A DNA stretch of 64,000 nt, from the NCBI GenBank assembly GCA_021413885.1, contig JAIOPM010000046.1:1-64000 (forward strand), given 5' to 3'. The DNA comes from Planctomycetota bacterium. GTDB taxonomy: Bacteria; Planctomycetota; UBA1135; GCA-002686595. Position numbers and translations under genes: made by a program. Positions 41,890 to 51,510 of this stretch are shown piece by piece. Positions within the stretch are counted from its first letter, which is position 1; every line of letters starts with the position of its first letter. The notes below the pieces were generated by a model. The model had not been told where the DNA came from. It made no database searches and saw only the letters and a program-made list of their open reading frames with translations.

Positions 41890-43232
41890 TGCTGCACCTC
41901 GCCGTGGACGATGCGGCCTTCGAGCATCACGGCCTTCAACTTGGACGTCGGCTCGAACGGATCGCCGCTGAAGAACAGCAGGTTCGCGTCCTTGCCCTTG
42001 TCGATGCTGCCGACGCGATCGGCGACGCCGAGCATCTCCGCCGGTTCGAGCGTCATCGCGCGCAACGCGACGTTGCGATCGAGGCCGGCCGAGATGATCT
42101 CGCCGACTGCGCGCGGCCAGGTCTTGAACGCGAACGGCGAGTCGCCGCGCGGCAAGAGCACGAGCTTCGCGCCCGCGGCCACGAACTCGGCCGGCAGATT
42201 GCGTTGGCGCAGCGTGCCCGGCGTCGTCGTGATCTCGGGCTCCATCAGCACGCGCAGCTTCTTCTCGCCGATCGCCTTGGCGACCTCGAACATGTCGGTG
42301 TCGCGCGTCAACGGCACGCGCAGGTCGACGCCGACCTTCTCGTCGCCGAGCGCTTGCGCGAAGTGCAGCCAATCGCCGGCACCGAAGATCGTGACCAGGA
42401 TCCGCAGCTTGCCCGCGCGCAGATCGAGGAACGGCTTGACCTTCTCGTCGGCCTCGGGCGCGACGTAACCCTTCGCGGCGTCGGTCTTCTCCGTCTTCTC
42501 GTCCTTCTTGTCCTGCGCGGCGGCGTCGTCTTGCGCGCCGTCTTGGAGAGCGGACGGCGAAGCCTCTTTCTCGCCCTCCTTCTTCTCCTCTTTCTTCTCG
42601 TCCTTCTTCTCTTCCTTCTTGTCGTCCTTCTTCTTGCTCGCGTCCTTCTCGAACTTCTCGCGCGCCTTCTTCTCCTTGTCCGTGTACTCGGTCGCCTTCT
42701 CGAACGCGTCCTTGAGCATCTTCTTCGAGCGCGCGTCGGCGCGGAACACGAAGAGCACATACGCGCCGCTCTTGATCAGCATGTCCTTGGCGGTGTCGCC
42801 CTTCGGTCTCACGACGCACGCTTGGCCCGGCATGCCGCCGCCGCCCGGCGGATAGAGACCGAGCGTCGTCACGCCGGCCTTCAACGTCTCGGCGTAGTCG
42901 GTGTTGCGCGGGAAGAGCTCGATCTCCGCGTGGATCTGCGGGTTGAAGTCGGAACCGCCGCGCGCTTCGAGGCCGACGCGCGAGTACGGATCGACGAAGC
43001 CCGGCACGACCCAGAGATCCGGCGCATCGATCACGGGGATGCCGCGCTCGATCGGCAGGTCGCGACCGATCGTCACGATTTTGCCGTCCTCGACCAGGAT
43101 CACCGCGTGTTGGATGCAACCGTGCGAGACGGTCTCGACGTGGCCCGCCTTGATGGCGACGAGATCGCCGGCGGAGGCGATGCTCGCGACGACGAGGGCC
43201 GCGCAACTCGTGAGTAGGTTTCGAAGCTTCAT
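41886..43232 (-). CDS. Exported amidohydrolase-fold protein B, metal ligands lost
   Basis: 448 residues with a signal peptide (about 1-21, ending ASAG). The core begins IKAGHVETVSHGCIQHAVIL and closes with ADRVGSIDKGKDANLLFFSG and VMLEGRIVHG. The HxH position reads VPGFVDPYSRVG, without His. Between about residues 184 and 257 there is a long segment composed almost only of Lys, Glu and Asp with some Ala and Gln, placed in the middle of the barrel. It is likely exposed and flexible. It lies 19 bases after gene C and overlaps gene A by four bases. Confidence 0.82.
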   Translation of the reverse strand: MKLRNLLTSCAALVVASIASAGDLVAIKAGHVETVSHGCIQHAVILVEDGKIVTIGRDLPIERGIPVIDAPDLWVVPGFVDPYSRVGLEARGGSDFNPQIHAEIELFPRNTDYAETLKAGVTTLGLYPPGGGGMPGQACVVRPKGDTAKDMLIKSGAYVLFVFRADARSKKMLKDAFEKATEYTDKEKKAREKFEKDASKKKDDKKEEKKDEKKEEKKEGEKEASPSALQDGAQDDAAAQDKKDEKTEKTDAAKGYVAPEADEKVKPFLDLRAGKLRILVTIFGAGDWLHFAQALGDEKVGVDLRVPLTRDTDMFEVAKAIGEKKLRVLMEPEITTTPGTLRQRNLPAEFVAAGAKLVLLPRGDSPFAFKTWPRAVGEIISAGLDRNVALRAMTLEPAEMLGVADRVGSIDKGKDANLLFFSGDPFEPTSKLKAVMLEGRIVHGEVQQ

Positions 43233-43251
43233 GAGGGTTCCTTGTCGCGCG

Positions 43252-44517
43252 TCAGAAGATCTGTCCGTCGCGCGCTCGGTCGTACTCCACGGATCCGTCG
43301 ATCACGGCGAGCTCGACGCGCGAACGCGGATCGAGCGGCCAACCGTTCCAGACGACGACGTCGGCATCCTTGCCGGATTCGAGGCTGCCGACGCGCCCGT
43401 CGATGCCGAAGGCGATCGCGGGATGGATGGTCAAGGCGCGCAACATCGTCAGGTCGTCGGCGCCGTAGCGCGAAGACATCGCGCTCTGCAACGCGAGCTC
43501 CTCCTCGGCGACCACCGGCGAGTCGGTGTTCATCGAGAGGTTCTTCGCGCCGTTCTTCAGGTACTCGGCGCAGATGCCGACCACGCGGCCCTCGCGCGAC
43601 GAGAACCACTCGATCGTGCGCGGCCCGTTGTTGACCGTCATGCCGAGCGCGATCACCGCGGAACTCGTCTTCCACGCGTCGAAGCAGCCGTGCGAGAGCG
43701 TGCTGCGCGTGTCGTTGTTGACGCGCCACATCCGCGCGGTGTTGACGATGCCGTCGCTGCCCGCGGTGTGGATCAGGATCGGCAGCTCCTTGGTGTGGAC
43801 CTTCTTCAGGTTCTCGAGCGCCGGGTCATAACGTCCTTCGCGGATCGCGCCCTTCGCGCGGTCGTTGACCTGCTGGATCAACCACGACAACGCGCCGCGT
43901 CCGGCGCCGAAGTCGCCGGCGTCGCGTTGCGGGTTGGAGTCCTCCGCGACCTTCAAACCGCCCGGATCGGCGAGCACACTGTCGTCGTAGCTCGACCCGA
44001 GCTTCGATTTGTAGAGCACGCCGAAGCCCGCCATCGACGTGCCGCTGCCCGGAATGCCGAAGAGCGTCGTCACACCGCCCGCGAGGCCGCGCCGGATCAG
44101 ACGATTGCCGGGCACGATCGTCGGCGAGCTGCGGTACTCCGGATTGACCGGCAACACCATGTCGTTGATGTCGCCGAAGCTGCCCGAGTGGATGTGCGTG
44201 TGCAGATCGACGAGCCCCGGCGCGACGGTCGCGTCGGGGAAGTCGTAGATCGCGAAGCCGTCGGGGACGTTGCAGCGCTCGGCGACGCCTTCGATCTTGC
44301 CGTTGCGCACGACGATCACGCCGGGCGTGAAGATCGTGTCGAGGGCGTCGCAGGTGACGAGCTTGCCGCAACGGACGATCAGGCCGTCTTCGCCGGACGC
44401 GAGCGCGCGCACGACGAGCTCGGTCGGCGTCGTCGAAGCAGCGGGGACGTGCGAGCCTTCGCTCGCCGTCGCGCGACAGCTCGCCAACGCGAGAACAGCC
44501 CACCACGCCGCGCGCAT
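43252..44517 (-). CDS. Amidohydrolase lipoprotein C with complete metal site
   Basis: 421 residues. The N-terminus MRAAWWAVLALASCRATAS has a lipobox (LASC, Cys14), so it is probably a lipoprotein on the periplasmic side. The metal ligands of the amidohydrolase superfamily are all present: His106 and His108 in DLHTHIHSG, later His in LPILIHTAGS and TLSHGCFDA, and Asp in MNTDSPVV. The C-terminal sandwich includes IDGRVGSLESGKDADVVVWN. It should hydrolyse C-N bonds in a cyclic amide, peptide or similar compound; the substrate is unknown. Start and upstream stop overlap by one base (TGATG). Confidence 0.88.
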   Translation of the reverse strand: MRAAWWAVLALASCRATASEGSHVPAASTTPTELVVRALASGEDGLIVRCGKLVTCDALDTIFTPGVIVVRNGKIEGVAERCNVPDGFAIYDFPDATVAPGLVDLHTHIHSGSFGDINDMVLPVNPEYRSSPTIVPGNRLIRRGLAGGVTTLFGIPGSGTSMAGFGVLYKSKLGSSYDDSVLADPGGLKVAEDSNPQRDAGDFGAGRGALSWLIQQVNDRAKGAIREGRYDPALENLKKVHTKELPILIHTAGSDGIVNTARMWRVNNDTRSTLSHGCFDAWKTSSAVIALGMTVNNGPRTIEWFSSREGRVVGICAEYLKNGAKNLSMNTDSPVVAEEELALQSAMSSRYGADDLTMLRALTIHPAIAFGIDGRVGSLESGKDADVVVWNGWPLDPRSRVELAVIDGSVEYDRARDGQIF

Positions 44518-45794
44518 CAGAAGCGCCTCCCGTCGGTCGCGACGTCGTACACGACGCGGCCTTCGACGAAGACGAGCTCGACGAAGCTGCGCGGATCGGT
44601 CGGGTCGCCGGTGATCACCACCAAGTCGGCGTCCTTGCCGGGTTCGAGGCTGCCGACGCGGTCGTCGATGCCCGCGGTGTGTGCCGGCACGATCGTCAGG
44701 CCGCGCACGGCCTCCATCGCGTCGTTCTCGAAGCCGTAGCGGACGCCCATCGTCGCTTGGAGGAAGAGTTCTTCCTGCGGCACGACCGGCGCGTCGGTGT
44801 TGAAGCCGACCTGCATCGGTCCGCGCTTCTGGTACTCGGCGGAGACGCTGACGATCTTGCCGTCGGTGTTGGGCAAGCGCGCGCTCGGCGTGTCGATCTC
44901 GCGCGGCCCGATGATCGCAGCCACGCCGAGCTTCACCGCCAACGGCGCCGCGAGGTAGCCCGCCCACTCGCCGTGATCGATGTAGACGTCGAGGCCGAAC
45001 TCGCCCTTCAACATCGTGATCGTCGACAGCACCAAGCGATAGATCTGCGTGTGCGTCGAGATCTGCGTGCGGTGCGCGAAGAGGTCGCGGAAGGGTTCGA
45101 GGTCGAGCTGCTTCTCCGGCAGCGAGCCCTCGCCCTTCTCGTAGCTCGTCCACGCCTTCGCGTACGCCTCGCCGCGCGCGACCGTGTCGCGGATGTGATG
45201 GTTCATCAGGCCGCGGCCCATGCCGTAGCCCCAGCGCATCGGGTTGTCGCCTTGCGCGATCTTCAGCGAACCCGGATCGCGCACGCGCATCGCCTCGAAC
45301 GTCGACGGCGACGTCTTGAGCAGAATGCCTTGGCCGCCGACGTTGGTGCCCGAGCCCGGGATGAAGAGCACCGTCGTCACACCCGACGCGAGACCGCGAT
45401 CGAGCAGGCGATTGCTCGGCACGACGACGCTCGAGGCGCGCAACTCGGGGTTGCACTGGAACACCATGTCGTTGAGGTCCACGTCGGGACCGGCGACGTG
45501 GCTGTGCAGATCGACCATGCCGGGCATCACCCAACGGTCGCCGACGTCGATCACGCGCACGCCGTCCGGGATCTCGGTCGTCGCGCGCGCGCCGACGGAC
45601 TCGATCTTCCCGTTGCGCACGAGCACGACGCCGTGGTCGATCACTTGCTCGCCCTCCCACGACGCGACCAACACCTTGGCCGCGACGATCGCGACCGGGC
45701 CGTCGTCGTCCGCTCTCGCCGTCGAGACGGAGCACGTCGCCGCGACGAACATCGCCGCGAGGTGCCGTCCGGAACCGAGGAGAGCGCGCGACAT
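44517..45794 (-). CDS. Exported amidohydrolase D with complete metal site
   Basis: 425 residues with a signal peptide (about 1-28, ending ARA). It has HxH at His97/His99 (MVDLHSHVAG), a strand-5 His in ISTHTQIY, a strand-6 His in VYIDHGEWAGYL and Asp in FNTDAPVV, so the metal centre should be functional. It is closely similar to gene E over its whole length, including IPGSGTNVGGQGILLKT and DRVGSLEPGKDADLVVITGD, indicating a recent duplication. It belongs to the imidazolonepropionase-like amidohydrolases, but the substrate cannot be deduced. It ends one base into gene C. Confidence 0.9.
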   Translation of the reverse strand: MSRALLGSGRHLAAMFVAATCSVSTARADDDGPVAIVAAKVLVASWEGEQVIDHGVVLVRNGKIESVGARATTEIPDGVRVIDVGDRWVMPGMVDLHSHVAGPDVDLNDMVFQCNPELRASSVVVPSNRLLDRGLASGVTTVLFIPGSGTNVGGQGILLKTSPSTFEAMRVRDPGSLKIAQGDNPMRWGYGMGRGLMNHHIRDTVARGEAYAKAWTSYEKGEGSLPEKQLDLEPFRDLFAHRTQISTHTQIYRLVLSTITMLKGEFGLDVYIDHGEWAGYLAAPLAVKLGVAAIIGPREIDTPSARLPNTDGKIVSVSAEYQKRGPMQVGFNTDAPVVPQEELFLQATMGVRYGFENDAMEAVRGLTIVPAHTAGIDDRVGSLEPGKDADLVVITGDPTDPRSFVELVFVEGRVVYDVATDGRRF

Positions 45795-45797
45795 TCG

Positions 45798-47075
45798 CTA
45801 CCAGCGCCGCTTGTCGACTTCGGTGTCGTAGACGCGCTTGCCGTTGATGAAGACCATCGAGACGTGCGTGCGCGGATCGCCCGGATCGCCGCTGATCACG
45901 ACGATGTCGGCGTCCTTCTTCGGTTCGAGCGAGCCCACGCGATCGGCGATGCCCGCGGTCATCGCGGGCACGATCGTCAGGCCCTTCACGCCTTCCGTGT
46001 TCGACATGTCGAAGCCGTAGCGGCCCGCGATGCCGACTTGGAGTTGGAGTTCCTCCTGGGGGATCACCGGCGAGTCCGTGTTGAAGCCGATTTTCTTCAT
46101 GCCGCGCTTCTGGTACTCGGCCGCGATGCCTTGCCACTGACCGTCGGTGTCCATGCCGAAGAGGCGCGGCATGTCGACGTTGCGCGGACCGAGGATGGCA
46201 TTGACGCCGAGCTTCTCCGCCAGCGGCGCGGTCAGGTAGCCCTTCACTTCGCCGTGGTCGATGTAGACGTCGATCCCGAACTCCTGGCGGATCATCGTCA
46301 GCGTCTCGAGCACCACCTGATAGACCTGCGTGTGCGTCGAGACTTGCGTGCGATGTCCGTAGAGGTCGCGGAAGACTTCGAGCTCGATGCGCTTCTCCGG
46401 CTGCGTGCCCTCGCCCTTCTCGTACTTGTCCCACGCTTCCGCGTAGTTCTTGCCGCGCTGGAACATGTCGCGCAGGTGGTAGTTCTCCCAGCTCTTGCCG
46501 ACGCCGACCGTCCAACGTTCCGGGTTGCCCCACTGCGCGACCTTCAGCGAACCGGGATCGCGGATCACTGCGTCCTCGTAGTTGTCGAGGCCGGTCTTGA
46601 TCAGGATGCCTTGGCCGCCGGAGTTGACGCCGGAGCCCGGGATGTAGAGCACGCTGGTCACGCCCGACGCGATCGCGCGCTTGAACATCGGGTTGTGCGG
46701 GATCACCGACGCGTGGACCTTCAGCTCGGGCTGGGTCACGTAGACCATGTCGTTGATGTCGAACGTGCCTCCGACGTGCGAGTGCAAGTCGACCATGCCC
46801 GGCATCAACCACATGTCGCCGACGTCGACGACCTCGAAGCCTTCGGGCACGGCGAGCGTGCTCACCGGACCGATCGCTTGGATCTTGCCGTCCTTGACGA
46901 GAACGAGCGCGTGATCGATCACGCACTCGCCTTCCCACTTGGCGGTCAACGCCTTCGCGGTGCGGATCGCGAGGCCGGGAGCTCCGCGCTCGCCCGCCTT
47001 CGGAGCCTCGCCGGTCTGCGCGTGCGCCGTCGTCGTCGTGAGCGCGAGCGCGGCGATCAGAAGTCGCTTCAACAT
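45798..47075 (-). CDS. Exported amidohydrolase E with complete metal site
   Basis: 425 residues with a signal peptide (MLKRLLIAALALTTTTAHAQ). Metal ligands: His98 and His100 in MVDLHSHVGG, His in VSTHTQVY and VYIDHGEVKGYL, and Asp in FNTDSPVI. It closely parallels gene D (IPGSGVNSGGQGILIKT, KYEKGEGTQPEK against SYEKGEGSLPEK). GAGGAGGAAC lies before the ATG at 47075, the best ribosome binding site in the cluster. It is three bases from gene D and 14 bases from gene F. Predicted periplasmic or extracellular hydrolase of a cyclic amide or dipeptide-like substrate. Confidence 0.9.
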   Translation of the reverse strand: MLKRLLIAALALTTTTAHAQTGEAPKAGERGAPGLAIRTAKALTAKWEGECVIDHALVLVKDGKIQAIGPVSTLAVPEGFEVVDVGDMWLMPGMVDLHSHVGGTFDINDMVYVTQPELKVHASVIPHNPMFKRAIASGVTSVLYIPGSGVNSGGQGILIKTGLDNYEDAVIRDPGSLKVAQWGNPERWTVGVGKSWENYHLRDMFQRGKNYAEAWDKYEKGEGTQPEKRIELEVFRDLYGHRTQVSTHTQVYQVVLETLTMIRQEFGIDVYIDHGEVKGYLTAPLAEKLGVNAILGPRNVDMPRLFGMDTDGQWQGIAAEYQKRGMKKIGFNTDSPVIPQEELQLQVGIAGRYGFDMSNTEGVKGLTIVPAMTAGIADRVGSLEPKKDADIVVISGDPGDPRTHVSMVFINGKRVYDTEVDKRRW

Positions 47076-47089
47076 GTTGTCGTTCCTCC

Positions 47090-49924
47090 TCAGCGCACTT
47101 CTTCGCCGGCCACGAACGCGCGTAGCACGCTGGTGGCGGGATCGAGGGGCTTGCCGTCGAGCACGAGCACGTCGCCGTCGAGGCCTGCCGCGATGCGACC
47201 GACGCGGCCGGAGAGTCCGAACATGTCGGCGGCGTCGGACGTCAGCGCGCGCAACGCCGCTTCGGGCGAGAAACCGACCGACACGGCGTAGAGCGCCTGC
47301 ACCGCGAGATCGGCGGCGCCCTCCTCGGCCTCGCTGTGGAACGCGAGCCGCACGCCGTGGGACGCGAGCTCGGTGTAGCGATTGGTCTGACTGTCGAGGC
47401 CGCCGTCCTCGTCGGTGCGTTGCGTCTGCGCGGAGATCAGCGCGCCGGCGATCTTGCCGCGCACTTGGTCGGAGACGCGCCAGAGTTCGCTCGCGCCGTA
47501 GAGCACCGGCTTGATGCCGGCCGCCGCGAACGCGTCGACGCACGCGACGATCTCGTCCTCGCGATCGACTTCGACGACGATCGTCACTTCACCGCGCAGC
47601 GCACGGCGCCACGGCTCGAGCTTCTCGTCGACGCCCGGAGCCTTCGGCTTGCCCTTGACCTCGGGTTCCTCGACCGTCTTCGTGCGCCGACGTTCCGGAC
47701 GCGCGGCGACCGCGAGTTCCTGCGTGCCGTGCTTGGCCTCGAACTCGACCGTCGTCTCGCCGAGGACCAACTTGCCGATCAACTTCGCGTCCTTGATCTC
47801 GGCTTCGATCGTCAGGCGACCACGCGTGCCCCAACCGGTCAGCACGAGCTTCTTCTCGGAGTACGTGCCGATCAGCGGCACGAGGAAACCGGAGATCGGG
47901 TCACAGCGCAGCGCACCCACGACGCTCGAACCCTTGGGCTCGAGGCGCAGCATGAAGCAGTGCTTCTCGGCGAACGGCGAGATCGTGACGTGGGCGTTCC
48001 ACTCGCCGACCAACGGCTCGTCCTCGACCTTCTTCTTGTCCTTCTTCTCCTTCTTGTCCTTGTCCTTCTCGTCGTCCTTCTTGGCGTCGTCCTTCTTCTC
48101 GTCGGCACCGCCCTCGGGCTTCTTCTCGTCGCTCTTCGCTTCCTCGGCCGGCTTGTCCTTCGGCGGAGTCCACTTCGCGAGCGCTTCGTCGTACGCCTTC
48201 CACTTCTTGTCGTACTCGACGGCCTTCTCGAGCGCTTGGCGCACGTTCTTGCCGGACTCCGTGCGGTTGTTGCGATCGGTCCAGAGCACACGCAGCGCGC
48301 ACGGATCCTCGACGACGAGGTGCGCGGGATCGGCGCTCGCCGGCTTGTACGCGAGGATCGGCGCACCGCTGTTCGACGGACCGCGCGGCGCCATCACGAC
48401 GGTGGTGACGCCGGACTTCGCGACCTTGCGATCGACGAGATCGCCGGAGGAGACGATACGTCCGAGCTTGAAGTCGGTCGCGGGAACGCGGCTCGAACCT
48501 TCGAGGCCGAGGTAGCCGAACGCGTCGATCATGCCGGGCATCGCGGCGGCGCCGCGCACGACGACCGCGCCGAGCGGATGGGCTACGCGCTCGCCGACTT
48601 CGGCGATGAGCCCGTCTTGGAGCAGGACTTGGCCCGGCCGCATGTAGCGTCCGTCGCCGAGGTAGAGCTCGCCCGCTTCGATCACGACGGCGCTCGACTT
48701 CACGTTCGCGCGCCACGCGAGTTCGCCTTCGACCCACGTCGCGACGACCGAGGACGTGATCGTCAACGGATCGCCGTTCAACACGACGACATCGGCGTCC
48801 TTGCCGGGCTCGAGCGAGCCGACGCGCTCGGCGACGCCGAGGATCTCGGCGGCGGAGAGCGTGATCGCGCGCAAGCCCGCATCGGTCGAGAGTCCGCCGC
48901 GCAGCGCCATGCACGCCGCGTAGCGCAGGTCGCGCGGCCGCACGAAGTCCGGCGTCGCGATCGCGGTGCGCACGCCGGCCGCGACGAGCTTCGAAACCGT
49001 GTCGAAGCGCGGCCACTCGTCGTCCTCGCCGCGACCGAGGTCGCGACCGGAACCGTTCGGCGAGATCGGAACTTCGACGATCGCCGACGCGCCGTTCTTC
49101 GCGAGTTCTTCCGCGACATCGGCGGCCTCGGACGCGCCTTCGACGATCAGCGACACGCGCTCGCGCTTCGCCCACTCGGAGATCGAGCGGATCTCCTCGC
49201 TGCTCTCCGCGTCGATGCGCCACGGGACGTTGCGGCGCATCAGCGTCGCGAGCTCGCCCGCCGTCTGCGGACCGTAGTCGCCGTTGTCCTTGCCTCCGCG
49301 TGCGGCAACGACCAGTTCGTCGAGCGCGACCATCGCGCCCATCAACGAACGCGGGAGCTGCGGCTCTTCCATGCCGAGCCCGGTCTGCGCCGTCGCCGGC
49401 ACCGGGATCTCCCAGTAGCCCGGCGTGCCGCGCGCTTCGTCGCTGATCGCGCCGTGGATCGACGCGACGTCGGAGAGAATGCGTCGGCGTTCGTCTTCGC
49501 CCGCGAGCTTGATCACCGCGCCTTGGCCGCCGATCAAGCGACCGCGCGCCGGCGGAACGTAGGCGGTGGTGACGCCGCCCATCAGATCGGCGACGTACAT
49601 CGTCGAATAGAGATCGACGTTGTCGATCGCGCGCACGTCCGGCGCGGCGGTGCGCGCGGCGGCGAAGAACTGCGAGTAGCTCGAGTTCGCGGCGACGAAG
49701 CCCGGCGCGAGCACCGCGTCGGGGCCGTAGTCGACGACCTCGGCGTTCGGCGGGATGTCGACGTCCTTGCCGACCGCGACGATCTTGCCGTCGCGGATCA
49801 ACACCGTCGCGCCGCCGGTCAGCGTCCGACCTTCGGCGACGACGTGGACCGTGCCGGCCTTGAGCGCGACCGTCTTGCCGCCCGCCGGCGCGCAGAGAGC
49901 GGCGAAGAGAACCAGCGAGAGCAT
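47090..49924 (-). CDS. Exported double amidohydrolase-fold protein F (944 aa), metal ligands lost
   Basis: 944 residues, twice the family length. A short signal peptide (about 1-14) precedes module 1 (about 17-405), which closes with VAERVGSLEPGKDADVVVLN. Module 2 starts near 408 (VVIEAGELYLGDGRYMRPGQ) and ends GRVGRIAAGLDGDVLVLDGK. Both HxH positions are lost (APGFVAANSSYS and MPGMIDAFGYLG). Module 2 is interrupted by a Lys/Asp/Glu-rich stretch (about 581-641) and a beta-rich insert of about 100 residues (LVGEWNAHVTISPFAEKHCF onward). Tandem amidohydrolases of about 1000 residues are known in Bacteroidota. It overlaps gene G by one base. Confidence 0.85.
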   Translation of the reverse strand: MLSLVLFAALCAPAGGKTVALKAGTVHVVAEGRTLTGGATVLIRDGKIVAVGKDVDIPPNAEVVDYGPDAVLAPGFVAANSSYSQFFAAARTAAPDVRAIDNVDLYSTMYVADLMGGVTTAYVPPARGRLIGGQGAVIKLAGEDERRRILSDVASIHGAISDEARGTPGYWEIPVPATAQTGLGMEEPQLPRSLMGAMVALDELVVAARGGKDNGDYGPQTAGELATLMRRNVPWRIDAESSEEIRSISEWAKRERVSLIVEGASEAADVAEELAKNGASAIVEVPISPNGSGRDLGRGEDDEWPRFDTVSKLVAAGVRTAIATPDFVRPRDLRYAACMALRGGLSTDAGLRAITLSAAEILGVAERVGSLEPGKDADVVVLNGDPLTITSSVVATWVEGELAWRANVKSSAVVIEAGELYLGDGRYMRPGQVLLQDGLIAEVGERVAHPLGAVVVRGAAAMPGMIDAFGYLGLEGSSRVPATDFKLGRIVSSGDLVDRKVAKSGVTTVVMAPRGPSNSGAPILAYKPASADPAHLVVEDPCALRVLWTDRNNRTESGKNVRQALEKAVEYDKKWKAYDEALAKWTPPKDKPAEEAKSDEKKPEGGADEKKDDAKKDDEKDKDKKEKKDKKKVEDEPLVGEWNAHVTISPFAEKHCFMLRLEPKGSSVVGALRCDPISGFLVPLIGTYSEKKLVLTGWGTRGRLTIEAEIKDAKLIGKLVLGETTVEFEAKHGTQELAVAARPERRRTKTVEEPEVKGKPKAPGVDEKLEPWRRALRGEVTIVVEVDREDEIVACVDAFAAAGIKPVLYGASELWRVSDQVRGKIAGALISAQTQRTDEDGGLDSQTNRYTELASHGVRLAFHSEAEEGAADLAVQALYAVSVGFSPEAALRALTSDAADMFGLSGRVGRIAAGLDGDVLVLDGKPLDPATSVLRAFVAGEEVR

Positions 49925-51510
49925 CAGTTGCCGCTCCCCTTCTTCTCGTCGCCGGTCTTGTCGTCCTTCTTCTCTTCCTTCTTCTCGTCCTTCTTGTCGG
50001 CGGGCTTCTTCTCGTCCTTCTTGTCCTTGTCGTCCTTCTTCGCGTCGTGCTCGTCGTCGCCGATCGTGCCGCAGCCGTCGTCGTGGACGTGGCCCGCGTC
50101 GGCGTCGCCGCCCATCGGCGTCGTGCCCGCGGGGATCTTGCCTTCCATCAGCGACTTGACGCGGATGTCCTTGCTGCGGTCGTAGACCTGCTTGCCTTCG
50201 ATGACGACGTATTGAACGGTCGCGGTGATCGAGAGCGGATCGCCCGAGAAGAGCGCGACGTTGCCGTCCTTGCCGACTTCGAGGGAGCCGAGGCGTTTGC
50301 CGAGGCCGAGGAACTCGGCGGCGTTCTTGGTCACGGCGTCGAGCGCGGCCTCGCGCGTGAAGCCGTTCGCGACCGCGGTCGCCGCTTGGAACCAGAGCGA
50401 CTCGGTCGTCGAGTTCGAGCTCGAGAACGCGAAGCGCACGCCCTTCTTCTGGAACTCGGTCGGCGCGAAAGTCTCGGTCTCCTTGCCGGTGATCGGATCG
50501 CGTTCGATCACGGTCAACGGCGCGCCGAGCACCACGGGCACGCCCGCTTCCGCGATCTGCGCGGCGGCCTTCCAGCACGAACCGTCGACGATCAACGTCG
50601 TGCGCGCGAGGAAGCCGTTGTCGCGCGCGACTTCGAGCGCCGTGCGCACGTCCATCGCGCGACCGCAGTAGATGTAGGCGTTGACGCGACCTTCGACGAG
50701 GTCGAGCAGCGGCTCCATCTTCCCGTCGACTTCGCCGCGCGGCACGAGCTCGAGGCCGTCGACTTTCCAAGTCGTACCGCCCATCGCCTTGCCCTTGCCC
50801 TTCTCGCCTTCGAGATCGCGGCCTTGGAAGAGCGCTTCACGTCGCGCGCGGTCGTTGCCGTCCTTCGCGTCGGCGACCAGTTGCTCGAGGTGGCGACGCA
50901 GTTCGCCGAACGCGTTGCGCAGCGACTGCGCTTGCGTCGCGCTCGAGAAGCCGAACTTCGGCGTCGCCGAGAGCTTCAAGCCCGCGTCGGGCCGCACCAA
51001 CATCTCCTCGACGGTCAACCCGAACGGCTTGACGATCAGGCCCTGACCGCCGATCACGCACTGGTTGCCCTGTTGCACGTTGATCGTCGTGATCCCGTAG
51101 CGCAGGCACTCCTCGAAGTAGAACGCGATCGGATCGATCGAGTCGCGCACCGAGAGGAACGGCGCGACGTCGACGTTCTCGTTCGGCCGGTCCATGCCGC
51201 GGAAGCTGTGCGCTTCGACGAAGCCCGGCATCGCGGTCATTTTCGACGCGTCGAGCACCGGCACGTCCCACGGCACCTTCACGTCGGCGCCGATCGCGCT
51301 GATGCGTCCGTTCTCGATGACGATCACGCCGTTCAGGATCTCCGGACCGGCCTGCGTGATGATCCGTCCCGCCTTGATCGCGATGCGATCCTGCGCGACG
51401 GCGACGCCGGCGGCGAGGACGAGCGCGAGAACGGAAAGGGTCGAACGAAGCGCCGCAGGACGAATGGGGTTCAAGAGCATCGAAGTTCTCCGCGATTCCG
51501 AGAGAGGCAT
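49924..51510 (-). CDS. Exported amidohydrolase-fold protein G, partial metal ligands
   Basis: 528 residues. A signal peptide runs to about residue 39 (LSVLALVLAAGVAVAQ). Core elements are IAIKAGRIITQAGPEILNGV and GLGKRLGSLEVGKDGNVALF. The HxH position reads MPGFVEAHSFRG, with one His only, and the strand-8 Asp position reads FAFSSSNSTTES. The C-terminal tail (about 487-528) is Lys/Asp/Glu-rich and preceded by a His/Cys/Asp segment AGHVHDDGCGTIGDDEH that might bind metal. Start alternatives: ATG 51510 (one-base overlap with gene H) or ATG 51480 with GGAGA 6 bases upstream. Confidence 0.82.
   Translation of the reverse strand: MPLSESRRTSMLLNPIRPAALRSTLSVLALVLAAGVAVAQDRIAIKAGRIITQAGPEILNGVIVIENGRISAIGADVKVPWDVPVLDASKMTAMPGFVEAHSFRGMDRPNENVDVAPFLSVRDSIDPIAFYFEECLRYGITTINVQQGNQCVIGGQGLIVKPFGLTVEEMLVRPDAGLKLSATPKFGFSSATQAQSLRNAFGELRRHLEQLVADAKDGNDRARREALFQGRDLEGEKGKGKAMGGTTWKVDGLELVPRGEVDGKMEPLLDLVEGRVNAYIYCGRAMDVRTALEVARDNGFLARTTLIVDGSCWKAAAQIAEAGVPVVLGAPLTVIERDPITGKETETFAPTEFQKKGVRFAFSSSNSTTESLWFQAATAVANGFTREAALDAVTKNAAEFLGLGKRLGSLEVGKDGNVALFSGDPLSITATVQYVVIEGKQVYDRSKDIRVKSLMEGKIPAGTTPMGGDADAGHVHDDGCGTIGDDEHDAKKDDKDKKDEKKPADKKDEKKEEKKDDKTGDEKKGSGN

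Noticed and set aside
42460-42680. Tandem DNA repeat (CTTCTTCTC-like) as a mobile or CRISPR-like array
   Set aside because: Irregular codon repeats encoding a Lys/Glu/Asp-rich protein segment, without fixed repeat units or spacers.
42508-42760. Ser/Phe-rich frame opposite the charged segment of amidohydrolase B
   Set aside because: It is the antisense of the Lys/Glu codon repeats (CTT, CTC, TTC), not a gene.
41889-47291. Very long plus-strand frames opposite the amidohydrolase cluster
   Set aside because: Composition (Arg/Asp/Glu/Val rich) and lack of motifs mark them as antisense shadows; the minus-strand genes have signal peptides and family motifs.
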